Of a stretch of DNA of 64,000 bases, positions 1 through 7,396 are shown in pieces. Position 1 is the first letter of the stretch. Each line of letters begins with the position of its first letter. Below the pieces are notes generated by a model. It saw only the letters and a list, made by a program, of their open reading frames with translations, was not told the DNA's origin and searched no databases. A program made the translations under genes and the position numbers. The stretch covers positions 104,249-168,248 of the forward strand of contig NZ_JAASQL010000005.1 of the NCBI RefSeq assembly GCF_011762155.1, in the 5' to 3' direction. This stretch comes from Wenyingzhuangia heitensis. GTDB lineage: Bacteria; Bacteroidota; Bacteroidia; Flavobacteriales; Flavobacteriaceae.

Positions 1-1149
1 AAAAGGGGTATCTACAAATTTTTTGTAATAGTTAATAGAAGAACTTAACGTGTTTTGTAAACCTAAACCTGTATTAGACTCGTTAATAGATTGCTTAAAG
101 TATTGACTGCTACCAATGTTTACAGAAGATGAAAACCTACTGTTTGGTGAGCCTTTGCTATCTTGATTGTGAGACCATCTAAGGTTTGAGTTTTTGGTAA
201 CACTATAACTAGAAAACCCCTCTATACCATTAATTAGATTATCGTAATTAAACGTAAAGCTACCACTGTATTTATATCTAACTTTATAGTTAGAAGCTAT
301 GTTTATACCCCAACTACTATTAGAGTAAATATCTCCAGTAAGTTTTAAATCAAAATAATCACTAACAGCAAAATAATATCCACCGTTTTGTAAAAAGAAT
401 CCTTGACTAAAAGATTCTCCATAAGTAGGGAAAATAATTCCTGAAGTTCTATTTTTAGTTAATGGAAAATAAGCAAAAGGAAAAATAGCTGGTGTAGGAA
501 CATCTGCAATGACTAAATTGGTAGGTCCTGTAATAATTTTTTTTCCTGGAACAATTTTAGCTTTTGTTGTTTTTAAGTAGTAATCAGGATGTCTAGGGTC
601 TGATGTTGTAAAAATAATGTTTCTAACAAATATGGTAGAGTCATTTACTCTTTTGGTTTTTTCTCCTAAAGTATTAATTCCGTCTTGTTCAGTTTCTAAA
701 CCATAAATAATGGCTTTTTTAGTTTTGTAATTAAAAATTAAGGAATCTTGTGTTGTTTCATTTTCCTTTGTTTTAAAAACAGGTAATTGAGAGTATTTAC
801 CATCTTCATCTGGTATTCCTCTAGCTTCAACAGTATTGGTGTTGTAATCAATCAACATTTGTCCAGCAGTAATATCATATTGATCGTATATTACATGAGC
901 CTCATTGTATAATTTTACCTTCTTGTTAATTACATCTTCTAAAATATAATCTTCGGCACTGTGTTCTATAATGTACTGTACAGCTGCTTTGTTTTTTTTG
1001 ACGGGTGGTATACTATCGTTTTGAACAATAGAATCATTTGCTACCGTTATATTGCTAGCATTGTCTTTTATGTCTTGTGCAGTTACAGTGAAACTGTTTA
1101 TGCACATGAATAAAACTGAGAAAAGAAATTGAAGTCTATTTGTTTGCAA
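1..1149 (-). CDS. lptD: LptD-like LPS-assembly outer-membrane protein, partial
   Basis: This reading frame runs open from a TTG at 1149 to the left edge of the window (383 codons), so the C-terminal barrel is missing. The N-terminus reads MQTNRLQFLFSVLFMCINSF and ends in TVTAQ, a good signal peptide. Then comes an OstA/LptA-like beta-jellyroll region (phrases such as KKVKLYNEAHVIYDQY and NTVEARGIPDEDGKY), followed by the start of a beta-barrel with alternating aromatic and polar residues and the phrase AIFPFAYFPLTKNR, typical of Bacteroidota LptD. Known family role: final insertion of lipopolysaccharide into the outer leaflet of the outer membrane. The start is not certain: an in-frame ATG at 1107 would cut the signal peptide short, so the TTG is preferred. 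It is divergent from the amidase gene at 1236. Confidence 0.8.
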   Translation of the reverse strand, partial: MQTNRLQFLFSVLFMCINSFTVTAQDIKDNASNITVANDSIVQNDSIPPVKKNKAAVQYIIEHSAEDYILEDVINKKVKLYNEAHVIYDQYDITAGQMLIDYNTNTVEARGIPDEDGKYSQLPVFKTKENETTQDSLIFNYKTKKAIIYGLETEQDGINTLGEKTKRVNDSTIFVRNIIFTTSDPRHPDYYLKTTKAKIVPGKKIITGPTNLVIADVPTPAIFPFAYFPLTKNRTSGIIFPTYGESFSQGFFLQNGGYYFAVSDYFDLKLTGDIYSNSSWGINIASNYKVRYKYSGSFTFNYDNLINGIEGFSSYSVTKNSNLRWSHNQDSKGSPNSRFSSSVNIGSSQYFKQSINESNTGLGLQNTLSSSINYYKKFVDTPF

Positions 1150-1169
1150 TGCTTTTAGTCCTATTTTTG
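1139..1169 (+). promoter_or_regulatory. Flavobacterial-type promoter for the amidase operon
   Basis: TTTG at 1139-1142, a 19-base spacer and TATTTTTG at 1162-1169 match the Bacteroidota consensus (TTTG, about 19 bases, TAnnTTTG) exactly. Transcription would start near 1176, about 60 bases before the amidase ATG. The element overlaps the 5' end of the divergent lptD frame. Confidence 0.6.
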
Positions 1170-1235
1170 TATAGTCAATTACAGGCAACAAAATAGATGC
1201 CAGTTTAAGACCCCAAAAATAATTAAATTTTATAG

Positions 1236-2699
1236 ATGAAATTGATTACAGTATTTAAATATCATAAGTTTTCCTTACTATTTTTAGGAGTTCTTTTTTT
1301 ATCGTTTATAAATCTAGGTTTTACGAGGGTTTATGCACAAAAAAACAAACCATTTATTGTGGTTTTAGATGCAGGTCATGGAGGTAAAGATCCTGGTAAA
1401 ATAGGATATAAAGGAGCAAAAGAAAAAGATGTTGCCTTAAATATAGTCTTAAATACAGGTAAGGAACTGTCTAAAATACCTGGAATAAAAGTGATGTATA
1501 CACGAAAAACGGATGTTTTTGTGGATTTATGGAAGCGTGGGGATATTGCCAATGATGCAGATGCTGATTTATTTGTGTCTGTACACTGTAACGCACATAC
1601 CAGTCAGGCTATTGGAGCCGAAACCTGGGTGTTAGGATTGCATGCAAATGAACGAAATTTTAGAGTAGCTAAGGCAGAGAATGAAGTAATTTTACAAGAA
1701 GAAAATCATCAAGAACGTTACCAGGGTTTTGATCCAAAATCTCCAACATCTGTAATAGGTTTGTCTTTGGAACAGGAAGAGTATTTAGATCAGAGTTTGT
1801 TGTTGGCTAGTTTAATTCAGCAAGAGTTTGAAAAAACCTTAAAAAGGGTAAATAGAGGAGTAAAACAAGCTGGGTTTGTAGTGTTGTATCAAACTTACAT
1901 GCCAAGTGTACTGATAGAAACAGGATTTTTAACCAATAGAATAGAAGGGAAATATTTATATTCTCCTGCCGGACAAAGTCAAATGTCTAGATCTATTGCA
2001 AAATCTATTTTAGACTATTACAAAAGACAGCAAATGAATGTTGCTGATAAAGGCTATACCGTTGCACCTGTTTTAACTGAAACAAAAGAGATAACAAAAG
2101 AAAATTTAGTAGTTACAAGTCATTCTACACCAGGAACTACAACCGATAATATAGCTTATTACAAAATACAAATAGCATCTGGTAAAAGTAGAATTAGCAC
2201 ATCTTCTTATAATTTTAAAGGGTTTAAAAATGTAGAAAGGGTTCAGGTAGATAAGTTTTATAAATATTATTTAGGGAATTACTCTTCAAGAAACGAAGCG
2301 CTTCAGGTTTTAGCAAAAGCAAAATCTAAAGGATATAGAACTGCATTTTTAGTTCCATTCGCAAATAATGGAAATGTTGCAACAGCAACAGATTCTTCAG
2401 TAAGCGTAATTGCCCAAAAAGTAAAACCTGTTTCTGATGTGTATTATAAAGTTCAAATAGCATCTTCTACTCAAAAAATAAGTACAAGTCCATCTAACTT
2501 TAAAGGATTAACAGAAGTAGAAGCCGTAAAAGTGGGGGCTTATTACAAATATTACTTAGGAAAGACAGGTTCTTATGCAAAAGCAAAAACGTATTTAAAA
2601 TCGGCAAAAAATAAAAAATACAGATCGTCGTTTATTGTAGCTTTTCTAAATAACAAAAGAATCACCTTAAAAGAAGCGTTGAAAAGAGAAAGAAATTAA
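1236..2699 (+). CDS. N-acetylmuramoyl-L-alanine amidase (Amidase_3) with two C-terminal SPOR-like repeats
   Basis: This 487-residue exported enzyme should cleave the amide bond between MurNAc and L-alanine in peptidoglycan. A signal peptide (about residues 1-35, ending VYAQ) is followed by the Amidase_3 zinc fold: VVLDAGHGGKDPG with zinc ligand His48, SVHCNAH, and the catalytic-Glu motif VLIETGFLTN. After a linker come two related modules of about 68 residues, each starting YYK(I/V)QIAS and containing YKYYLG. They look like SPOR-type repeats that would bind denuded septal glycan; this is inferred from pattern. The ATG at 1236 fits the signal peptide and the promoter at 1139-1169. The MCE gene follows after 20 bases, so the two are probably one transcript. 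Confidence 0.9.
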   Translation: MKLITVFKYHKFSLLFLGVLFLSFINLGFTRVYAQKNKPFIVVLDAGHGGKDPGKIGYKGAKEKDVALNIVLNTGKELSKIPGIKVMYTRKTDVFVDLWKRGDIANDADADLFVSVHCNAHTSQAIGAETWVLGLHANERNFRVAKAENEVILQEENHQERYQGFDPKSPTSVIGLSLEQEEYLDQSLLLASLIQQEFEKTLKRVNRGVKQAGFVVLYQTYMPSVLIETGFLTNRIEGKYLYSPAGQSQMSRSIAKSILDYYKRQQMNVADKGYTVAPVLTETKEITKENLVVTSHSTPGTTTDNIAYYKIQIASGKSRISTSSYNFKGFKNVERVQVDKFYKYYLGNYSSRNEALQVLAKAKSKGYRTAFLVPFANNGNVATATDSSVSVIAQKVKPVSDVYYKVQIASSTQKISTSPSNFKGLTEVEAVKVGAYYKYYLGKTGSYAKAKTYLKSAKNKKYRSSFIVAFLNNKRITLKEALKRERN

Positions 2700-2719
2700 A
2701 TATTTTGTATTTTCGTTGC

Positions 2720-3679
2720 ATGATAAAAATTTCAAAAGAATTTAAAGCAGGAATTGCTACTATAGTCATATTGGGTCTCTTTTATTGGGGGTTTAGCTAT
2801 TTAAAAGGTAGGAATTTGTTAAGAGGTGGTTTGAATAGTTACTATACAACCTATCAAAATATTAATGGATTAAGAAAATCTAGTGCTGTTACAGTAAATG
2901 GATTTACCGTAGGTAGTGTTATTGATATTTATTTTAGTCAAGATCCTGCCCAAAAAGGAGAGTTGATTGTTGAATTTACCATTGAAGAGGATTTTAAATT
3001 TTCTAAAAATAGTATTGCCAAAATATACAGTGCTGGTTTAATGGGCGGAAAATCTTTAGCAATAGTTCCTGCTGATGATGATAGTGAATTGGCAAAACCA
3101 GGAGATTACCTTAAAGGAGATGTAGAATCTGATATGCTGTCTTCTTTTACCAATAAATTAAATCCTTTACAATCCAAAATAGAAAATGCAATTACAAATA
3201 TAGACTCTGTTGCACATGATGTAAATGTGTTGTTAAGTGATGATATGATTGGGAATCTTCAATCAAGTATAGAAAACATCAATCAAATATTAGCTACTTT
3301 AAACAATACGTCTAAAACAATTGACAACGTAATTGCTAAAAACGAAACAAATTTAGATGCTACGTTAAAAAGTATGAGTGCTACTACTAAAAATCTAAAA
3401 GTATTTTCGGACTCATTGGCTCAAGTTAAAATTTTATCTATCTCAAAAAAGATAAACAATACAGCAGCTAGTTTAGATAGTATTACTGCAGGTATTCAGG
3501 CAGGAAACGGAACTCTAGGAAAACTAACCAAAGACGAAAAATTGTATAACAATTTGGAGCAAGCAAGTAAGGAGTTAGAAGAGTTGTTAAGAGATATGAA
3601 AGAACATCCTAAAAGATTTGTTCATTTTTCTTTATTTGGTAAAAAAGCAAAACCATATAAAGAAACCACCGATAAATAA
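2720..3679 (+). CDS. MlaD/MCE-family lipid transport protein
   Basis: An MCE-domain protein of 319 residues. One N-terminal membrane anchor (about residues 7-30, rich in I, L, F and W) is followed by the MCE domain, with NGLRKSSAVTVNGFTVGSV as the recognisable core and LMGGKSLAI behind it. The C-terminal half is a long helical/coiled-coil tail, as in periplasmic MCE proteins that form hexameric rings or tubes carrying lipids between the membranes. I chose the ATG at 2720; the longer frame from a TTG at 2705 adds only YFRC and begins inside an AT-rich spacer. Permease and ATPase partners are not next to it. Its position between the amidase and the Fe-S gene, with gaps of 20 and 5 bases, suggests co-transcription. 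Confidence 0.85.
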   Translation: MIKISKEFKAGIATIVILGLFYWGFSYLKGRNLLRGGLNSYYTTYQNINGLRKSSAVTVNGFTVGSVIDIYFSQDPAQKGELIVEFTIEEDFKFSKNSIAKIYSAGLMGGKSLAIVPADDDSELAKPGDYLKGDVESDMLSSFTNKLNPLQSKIENAITNIDSVAHDVNVLLSDDMIGNLQSSIENINQILATLNNTSKTIDNVIAKNETNLDATLKSMSATTKNLKVFSDSLAQVKILSISKKINNTAASLDSITAGIQAGNGTLGKLTKDEKLYNNLEQASKELEELLRDMKEHPKRFVHFSLFGKKAKPYKETTDK

Positions 3680-3684
3680 AAACT

Positions 3685-4998
3685 ATGCAGTTTATTCCAA
3701 ATGTTATTTTTGCAATCCTACTGGGAGTTGGAGTGTTTTATTTTGCAAACAATGTTAAAAAGTTGGTTCGTAATATAAAACTAGGGAAAGATGTTAATCG
3801 GTCAGATCAAAAATCTGAAAGATGGGCAAACATGATCCGTATTGCTTTAGGGCAATCTAAAATGGTAAGAAGACCCGTTTCAGGAGCACTTCATATTATT
3901 GTATATGCAGGTTTTATCATTATCAATATAGAAGTTTTAGAAATTATTTTAGATGGTTTATTAGGAACTCATCGTTTGTTTTTACCTGTGTTAGGAAACG
4001 GAATTTATGGTTTTTTAATAGGAACTTTTGAGATTTTAGCGTTCTTAGTTTTAGTGTCAGTCATCATTTTTTGGATTCGTAGAAACATTATTAAAATAAA
4101 ACGTTTTTTAAGTAAAGAAATGACGGGTTGGCCTAAAAGTGATGGGAATATTATCCTTTATTTTGAAATGGTTTTAATGTCTTTATTCTTGATCATGAAT
4201 GCTACAGATATTCATTTGCAAGAGGCTGGGGTAGGGAATGTAATTAGTCAATTTATAGCTCCTTTGTTTTCGGGAATATCATCAGAAGGAATTCATGTAA
4301 TAGAACGCACTACTTGGTGGATTCACATTATAGGAATTTTAGCTTTCTTAAATTATTTATACTACTCTAAACATTTACATATTTTATTAGCATTTCCTAA
4401 TACGTTTTATGCGAATTTAAAACCCAAGGGGCAGTTTGTAAACAATAAAAATGTAACCAAAGAAGTACAATTAATGATGGATCCTAACGCAGATCCATAT
4501 GCAGCTCCTACCGAAGATGAAGGGGAGCCTGAAAAGTTTGGTGCAAGTGATGTAACCGATTTAAATTGGGTGCAGTTAATGAATGCTTATACGTGTACAG
4601 AATGTGGACGTTGTACTTCTGTTTGTCCTGCAAACTTAACAGGTAAAGAATTATCACCTAGAGCCATTATGATGAAAACTCGTGATCGTTTAGAAGAGGT
4701 AGGTAAAAACATAGATGCTAATAAAGGAACTTTTCAAGAGGATGGAAAGCAATTGTTGGGAGAGGGTTATATAACTCAAGAAGAAATTTGGGCATGTACA
4801 AGTTGTAATGCTTGTGTAGAAGAATGCCCTGTAAATATAGATCCTTTGTCTATTATTATGGATATGAGACAATATTTAGTTATGGAACAATCTGCAGCAC
4901 CACAAGAGTTAAATACAATGATGCAGAATGTAGAAAACAACGGAGCACCTTGGCAATACAGTCAAATGGATCGTTTAAATTGGGTAAACGAAGAGTAG
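3685..4998 (+). CDS. Membrane-bound 4Fe-4S oxidoreductase subunit (heterodisulfide-reductase-like)
   Basis: A 437-residue protein with about five transmembrane helices in the first 250 residues (NarI/HdrE-like), then a soluble ferredoxin domain with two complete 4Fe-4S motifs, CTECGRCTSVCP and CTSCNACVEECP. The partner with CCG cysteine-rich domains is encoded next (5072-5857). In other bacteria a single fused protein with this composition (membrane domain, two 4Fe-4S clusters, two CCG domains) acts as an electron-transfer-flavoprotein:menaquinone oxidoreductase. By analogy this split pair may pass electrons from a soluble donor to menaquinone; that is inference. It follows the MCE gene by 5 bases. 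The substrate cannot be read from sequence. Confidence 0.75.
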   Translation: MQFIPNVIFAILLGVGVFYFANNVKKLVRNIKLGKDVNRSDQKSERWANMIRIALGQSKMVRRPVSGALHIIVYAGFIIINIEVLEIILDGLLGTHRLFLPVLGNGIYGFLIGTFEILAFLVLVSVIIFWIRRNIIKIKRFLSKEMTGWPKSDGNIILYFEMVLMSLFLIMNATDIHLQEAGVGNVISQFIAPLFSGISSEGIHVIERTTWWIHIIGILAFLNYLYYSKHLHILLAFPNTFYANLKPKGQFVNNKNVTKEVQLMMDPNADPYAAPTEDEGEPEKFGASDVTDLNWVQLMNAYTCTECGRCTSVCPANLTGKELSPRAIMMKTRDRLEEVGKNIDANKGTFQEDGKQLLGEGYITQEEIWACTSCNACVEECPVNIDPLSIIMDMRQYLVMEQSAAPQELNTMMQNVENNGAPWQYSQMDRLNWVNEE

Positions 4999-5034
4999 AG
5001 CCAATTAATAATAACAATTAACAATTATGAGTTC

Positions 5035-5072
5035 TTAGAATTCGTAATTCGTAATTATACAATTCGTAATTA
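5035..5072. repeat. Short AATTCGTAATT direct repeats
   Basis: The spacer between the two Fe-S genes holds three spaced copies of ATTCGTAATT-like sequence, the last running into the ATG at 5072. There is no hairpin with a T-run, so the two genes are probably still co-transcribed. The cause may be slippage or a local duplication. Confidence 0.5.
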
Positions 5073-5857
5073 TGATAACAGTACCAATTATAGCAGATTT
5101 ATTTGCCCAAGGAAAAGAACCAGATGTTTTATTTTGGGTAGGTTCTGCAGGAAGTTTTGATGATAGAGCAAAAAAAATAACAAGAGCTTTTGTAAAAGTT
5201 TTAAACAAAGCAAATGTAAATTTTGCTGTGTTAGGAACGGAAGAAAGTTCTAGTGGTGATGCTGCTAAAAGAGCAGGAAACGAATTTTTATTTCAGATGC
5301 AAGCCATTACAAATATAGAGGTAATGAATATGTACAATGTTAAAAAAATTGTAACTGCTTGTCCACACTCTTTTAACACACTTAAAAATGAATATCCAGA
5401 GCTAGGAGGTAAGTACGAAGTTTTTCATCATACACAATTTATAGAGCAATTGGTAGAAGAAGGAAAATTAGATTTGTCAAAGGCGAATTTAGAAGTAGGA
5501 AATATTACATTTCACGATCCTTGTTATTTAGGTAGAGCCAATGATGAGTACAATGCTCCAAGAAATTTATTAGCAGCAATTGAAGGAACCACTTTGGTAG
5601 AGATGAAAAGATCCAAGCGAGATTCTTTATGTTGTGGTGCAGGTGGTGCTCAAATGTTTAAGGAACCAGAAAAAGGAACGATGGATGTAAATGATTTACG
5701 TACACAAGATGCTTTAGAAACCAAGCCTAATGTAATTGCTACAGGTTGTCCGTTTTGTAATACCATGCTAACAGACGGAATTAAAAACAAGAAAAAAGAA
5801 GCCGAAGTTCAAGTAAAAGATGTTGCCGAATTGGTGGCAGAGGCTTTAGGTTTGTAA
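5072..5857 (+). CDS. Fe-S oxidoreductase subunit with two CCG domains
   Basis: A soluble 261-residue protein of the heterodisulfide-reductase subunit B/GlpC/LldE type. The two cysteine-rich (CCG) domains are visible: VTACPHSFNTLKNEY in the first half, and HDPCYLGR, SLCCGAGGAQMF and TGCPFCNTM in the second. In the family these cysteines hold a noncubane or 4Fe-4S cluster. It is the natural partner of the membrane subunit encoded 73 bases upstream; together they make one complete membrane-associated electron-transfer enzyme. The exact donor is unknown (ETF is a reasonable guess). The ATG at 5072 gives a normal N-terminus. A hairpin with a T-run follows at 5879-5924. Confidence 0.75.
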   Translation: MITVPIIADLFAQGKEPDVLFWVGSAGSFDDRAKKITRAFVKVLNKANVNFAVLGTEESSSGDAAKRAGNEFLFQMQAITNIEVMNMYNVKKIVTACPHSFNTLKNEYPELGGKYEVFHHTQFIEQLVEEGKLDLSKANLEVGNITFHDPCYLGRANDEYNAPRNLLAAIEGTTLVEMKRSKRDSLCCGAGGAQMFKEPEKGTMDVNDLRTQDALETKPNVIATGCPFCNTMLTDGIKNKKKEAEVQVKDVAELVAEALGL

Positions 5858-5878
5858 GAAATAAAGATTTTAAAATTA

Positions 5879-5924
5879 AATGTGACTATACGGTACTTAT
5901 CAAAGTGAAATAGTCACATTTTTT
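5879..5924 (+). terminator. Hairpin with T-run ending at the menA start region
   Basis: Arms AATGTGACTAT (5879-5889) and ATAGTCACATT (5910-5920) are perfect complements with a 20-base loop and a run of six T. It looks like an intrinsic terminator for the Fe-S operon. The T-run ends directly at an ATG (5925), 12 bases before the preferred menA start, leaving no room for an ordinary promoter downstream of it. Confidence 0.7.
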
Positions 5925-5936
5925 ATGTTTAAAAAT

Positions 5937-6830
5937 ATGAAACATTGGATAGAAGCAGCAAGATTAAGAACCTTGCCTTTATCATTATCAGGAATTATTG
6001 TAGGTAGTTTTTTAGCGGTATCAAAAGGAATGTTCCGTTGGGATATTTGTGTGTTAGCTTTGTTAACCACAGTTGGTTTTCAGGTCTTGTCTAATTTTGC
6101 CAATGATTATGGAGACGGTGTAAAGGGAACCGATAACGAGAATAGAGTTGGGCCACAACGTGCTTTGCAAAGTGGAGCTATTAGTCCCCAAAAAATGTTA
6201 AAAGGAATTTATTTAACCATTTTTATCACGCTATTTATTGCAATAGGATTAATTTACACTTCTTTTGGAAGTGAAAACTTTGTGCTTTCTATTATATTTT
6301 TCTTTTTAGGATTGGCATCCATAGGAGCAGCAATAAAGTATACCATGGGAAAAAGAGCTTATGGATATTCTGGATTTGGTGATGTTTTTGTTTTTCTATT
6401 TTTTGGATTGTTAGGTGTAATTGGTTGTGAGTTTTTGTACACAAAACAAATAGATGTATTGTCTTTTTTACCCGCAATTAGTGTGGGTTTGTTTAGCGTA
6501 GCTGTATTAAACTTAAATAATATGCGAGACAGAGCCTCAGATATTTTATCGAAAAAAAACACTTTAGTCGTTAAATTGGGAGCTAAAAAAGCCAAACTAT
6601 ACCATTATTTTTTAATTGTTGGAGGTATAGTGTCTGTAACAATCTATACATTAATAGATTTTAGTTCTTACAAAGAATTCTTGTTCTTATTGGCATTTGT
6701 TCCTATGGTAAAACATATCAAAACAGTGGTATGTAATAAAGAAGCTGTATTACTAGATCCTGAATTAAAAAAAGTAGCCTTGTCTACTTTTTTGTTTGCC
6801 ATTCTTTTTGGGTTGGGATTTATTATTTAA
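5937..6830 (+). CDS. menA: 1,4-dihydroxy-2-naphthoate polyprenyltransferase MenA
   Basis: A UbiA-superfamily membrane prenyltransferase of 297 residues that joins the polyprenyl tail to DHNA, making demethylmenaquinone in the inner membrane. The MenA-type N-terminus MKHWIEAARLRTLPLSLSGI is followed by the first Asp-rich motif, NFANDYGDGVKGTDNENR, which binds Mg-diphosphate, and by NNMRDRASD for the second. Eight or nine hydrophobic helices fill the rest. I start at the ATG at 5937; the in-frame ATG at 5925 only adds MFKN and sits on the terminator T-run. Other men genes in the window are menC (11763) and menE (31959). The hairpin just upstream may act on its expression. Confidence 0.9.
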   Translation: MKHWIEAARLRTLPLSLSGIIVGSFLAVSKGMFRWDICVLALLTTVGFQVLSNFANDYGDGVKGTDNENRVGPQRALQSGAISPQKMLKGIYLTIFITLFIAIGLIYTSFGSENFVLSIIFFFLGLASIGAAIKYTMGKRAYGYSGFGDVFVFLFFGLLGVIGCEFLYTKQIDVLSFLPAISVGLFSVAVLNLNNMRDRASDILSKKNTLVVKLGAKKAKLYHYFLIVGGIVSVTIYTLIDFSSYKEFLFLLAFVPMVKHIKTVVCNKEAVLLDPELKKVALSTFLFAILFGLGFII

Positions 6831-6853
6831 TCCTATTTCTTAGGATAATGATT

Positions 6854-6884
6854 GTTGAAACTTAAATGTTTTGTTGTAGTTTTA
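6854..6884 (+). promoter_or_regulatory. Candidate promoter for the small Cys protein/TonB receptor genes
   Basis: GTTG at 6854-6857, 19 bases, then TAGTTTTA at 6877-6884. This is 7 of 8 positions of the flavobacterial -7 motif and three of four of the -33 motif, about 20 bases before the GTG at 6905. Confidence 0.4.
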
Positions 6885-6904
6885 CGCCGCTTTAAAATTG
6901 TTTT

Positions 6905-7288
6905 GTGAAAATTAAAATCACTTATTTAATTTTGTTTTTATATATGTTAGCTGTATTTAAGCCGTTCTTTCCGGTATTTAATTACATTGCTAACTATACA
7001 TATTACAAAACAGTTTTGTGTGAAAATAAAGACATTCCAGAAATGGCTTGTAACGGTAAATGTCAGTTAATGAAAGAAATGGCTGAAACTCAACAAAAAG
7101 AAGAATCTGAACCTATAATTCCTAGGTTAGATTTGTCTGAAATACCTATTACAATTTTACAAAAAACGTATTGTTTTGAAACTTACTTATTCAAAACAGA
7201 GATTGCTAATAATTATACAAATGTTAAAATTGCTATAAACTCTATTTGTAGTGATGTTTTGTGTCCTCCACCCGATAGTGTACTATAA
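6905..7288 (+). CDS. Small membrane-anchored Cys-containing protein of unknown function
   Basis: A 127-residue protein with a GTG start and no better ATG. The N-terminus is hydrophobic (about residues 4-25) and could be an uncleaved anchor or signal peptide. The rest is polar and carries the motif MACNGKCQLMKEM plus two more cysteines near the end (SICSDVLCPPP). I know no function for it. It lies just ahead of a TonB-dependent receptor and a PepSY membrane protein, and the CxxxC-type cysteines suggest metal binding or a periplasmic redox role linked to metal uptake. That is inference from position only. Confidence 0.6.
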   Translation: MKIKITYLILFLYMLAVFKPFFPVFNYIANYTYYKTVLCENKDIPEMACNGKCQLMKEMAETQQKEESEPIIPRLDLSEIPITILQKTYCFETYLFKTEIANNYTNVKIAINSICSDVLCPPPDSVL

Positions 7289-7396
7289 TACATGTTTTAA
7301 CTTCTGTTAAAATATACGTATTCATTAAAATAACTATTACAATTTATCAATCATCGCAGAACTTAAAAGTCATCATGCGATAAAACACTTACGTTA

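Noticed and set aside
4690..4872. Minus-strand reading frame inside the Fe-S gene
   Set aside because: It is a shadow of the ferredoxin-domain coding sequence, with biased composition and no family match. The same applies to the other short antisense frames in the window.
7317..7396. Riboswitch before the TonB receptor
   Set aside because: Only a short ATCGCA/TGCGAT pairing is visible, with no known cobalamin or other riboswitch core.
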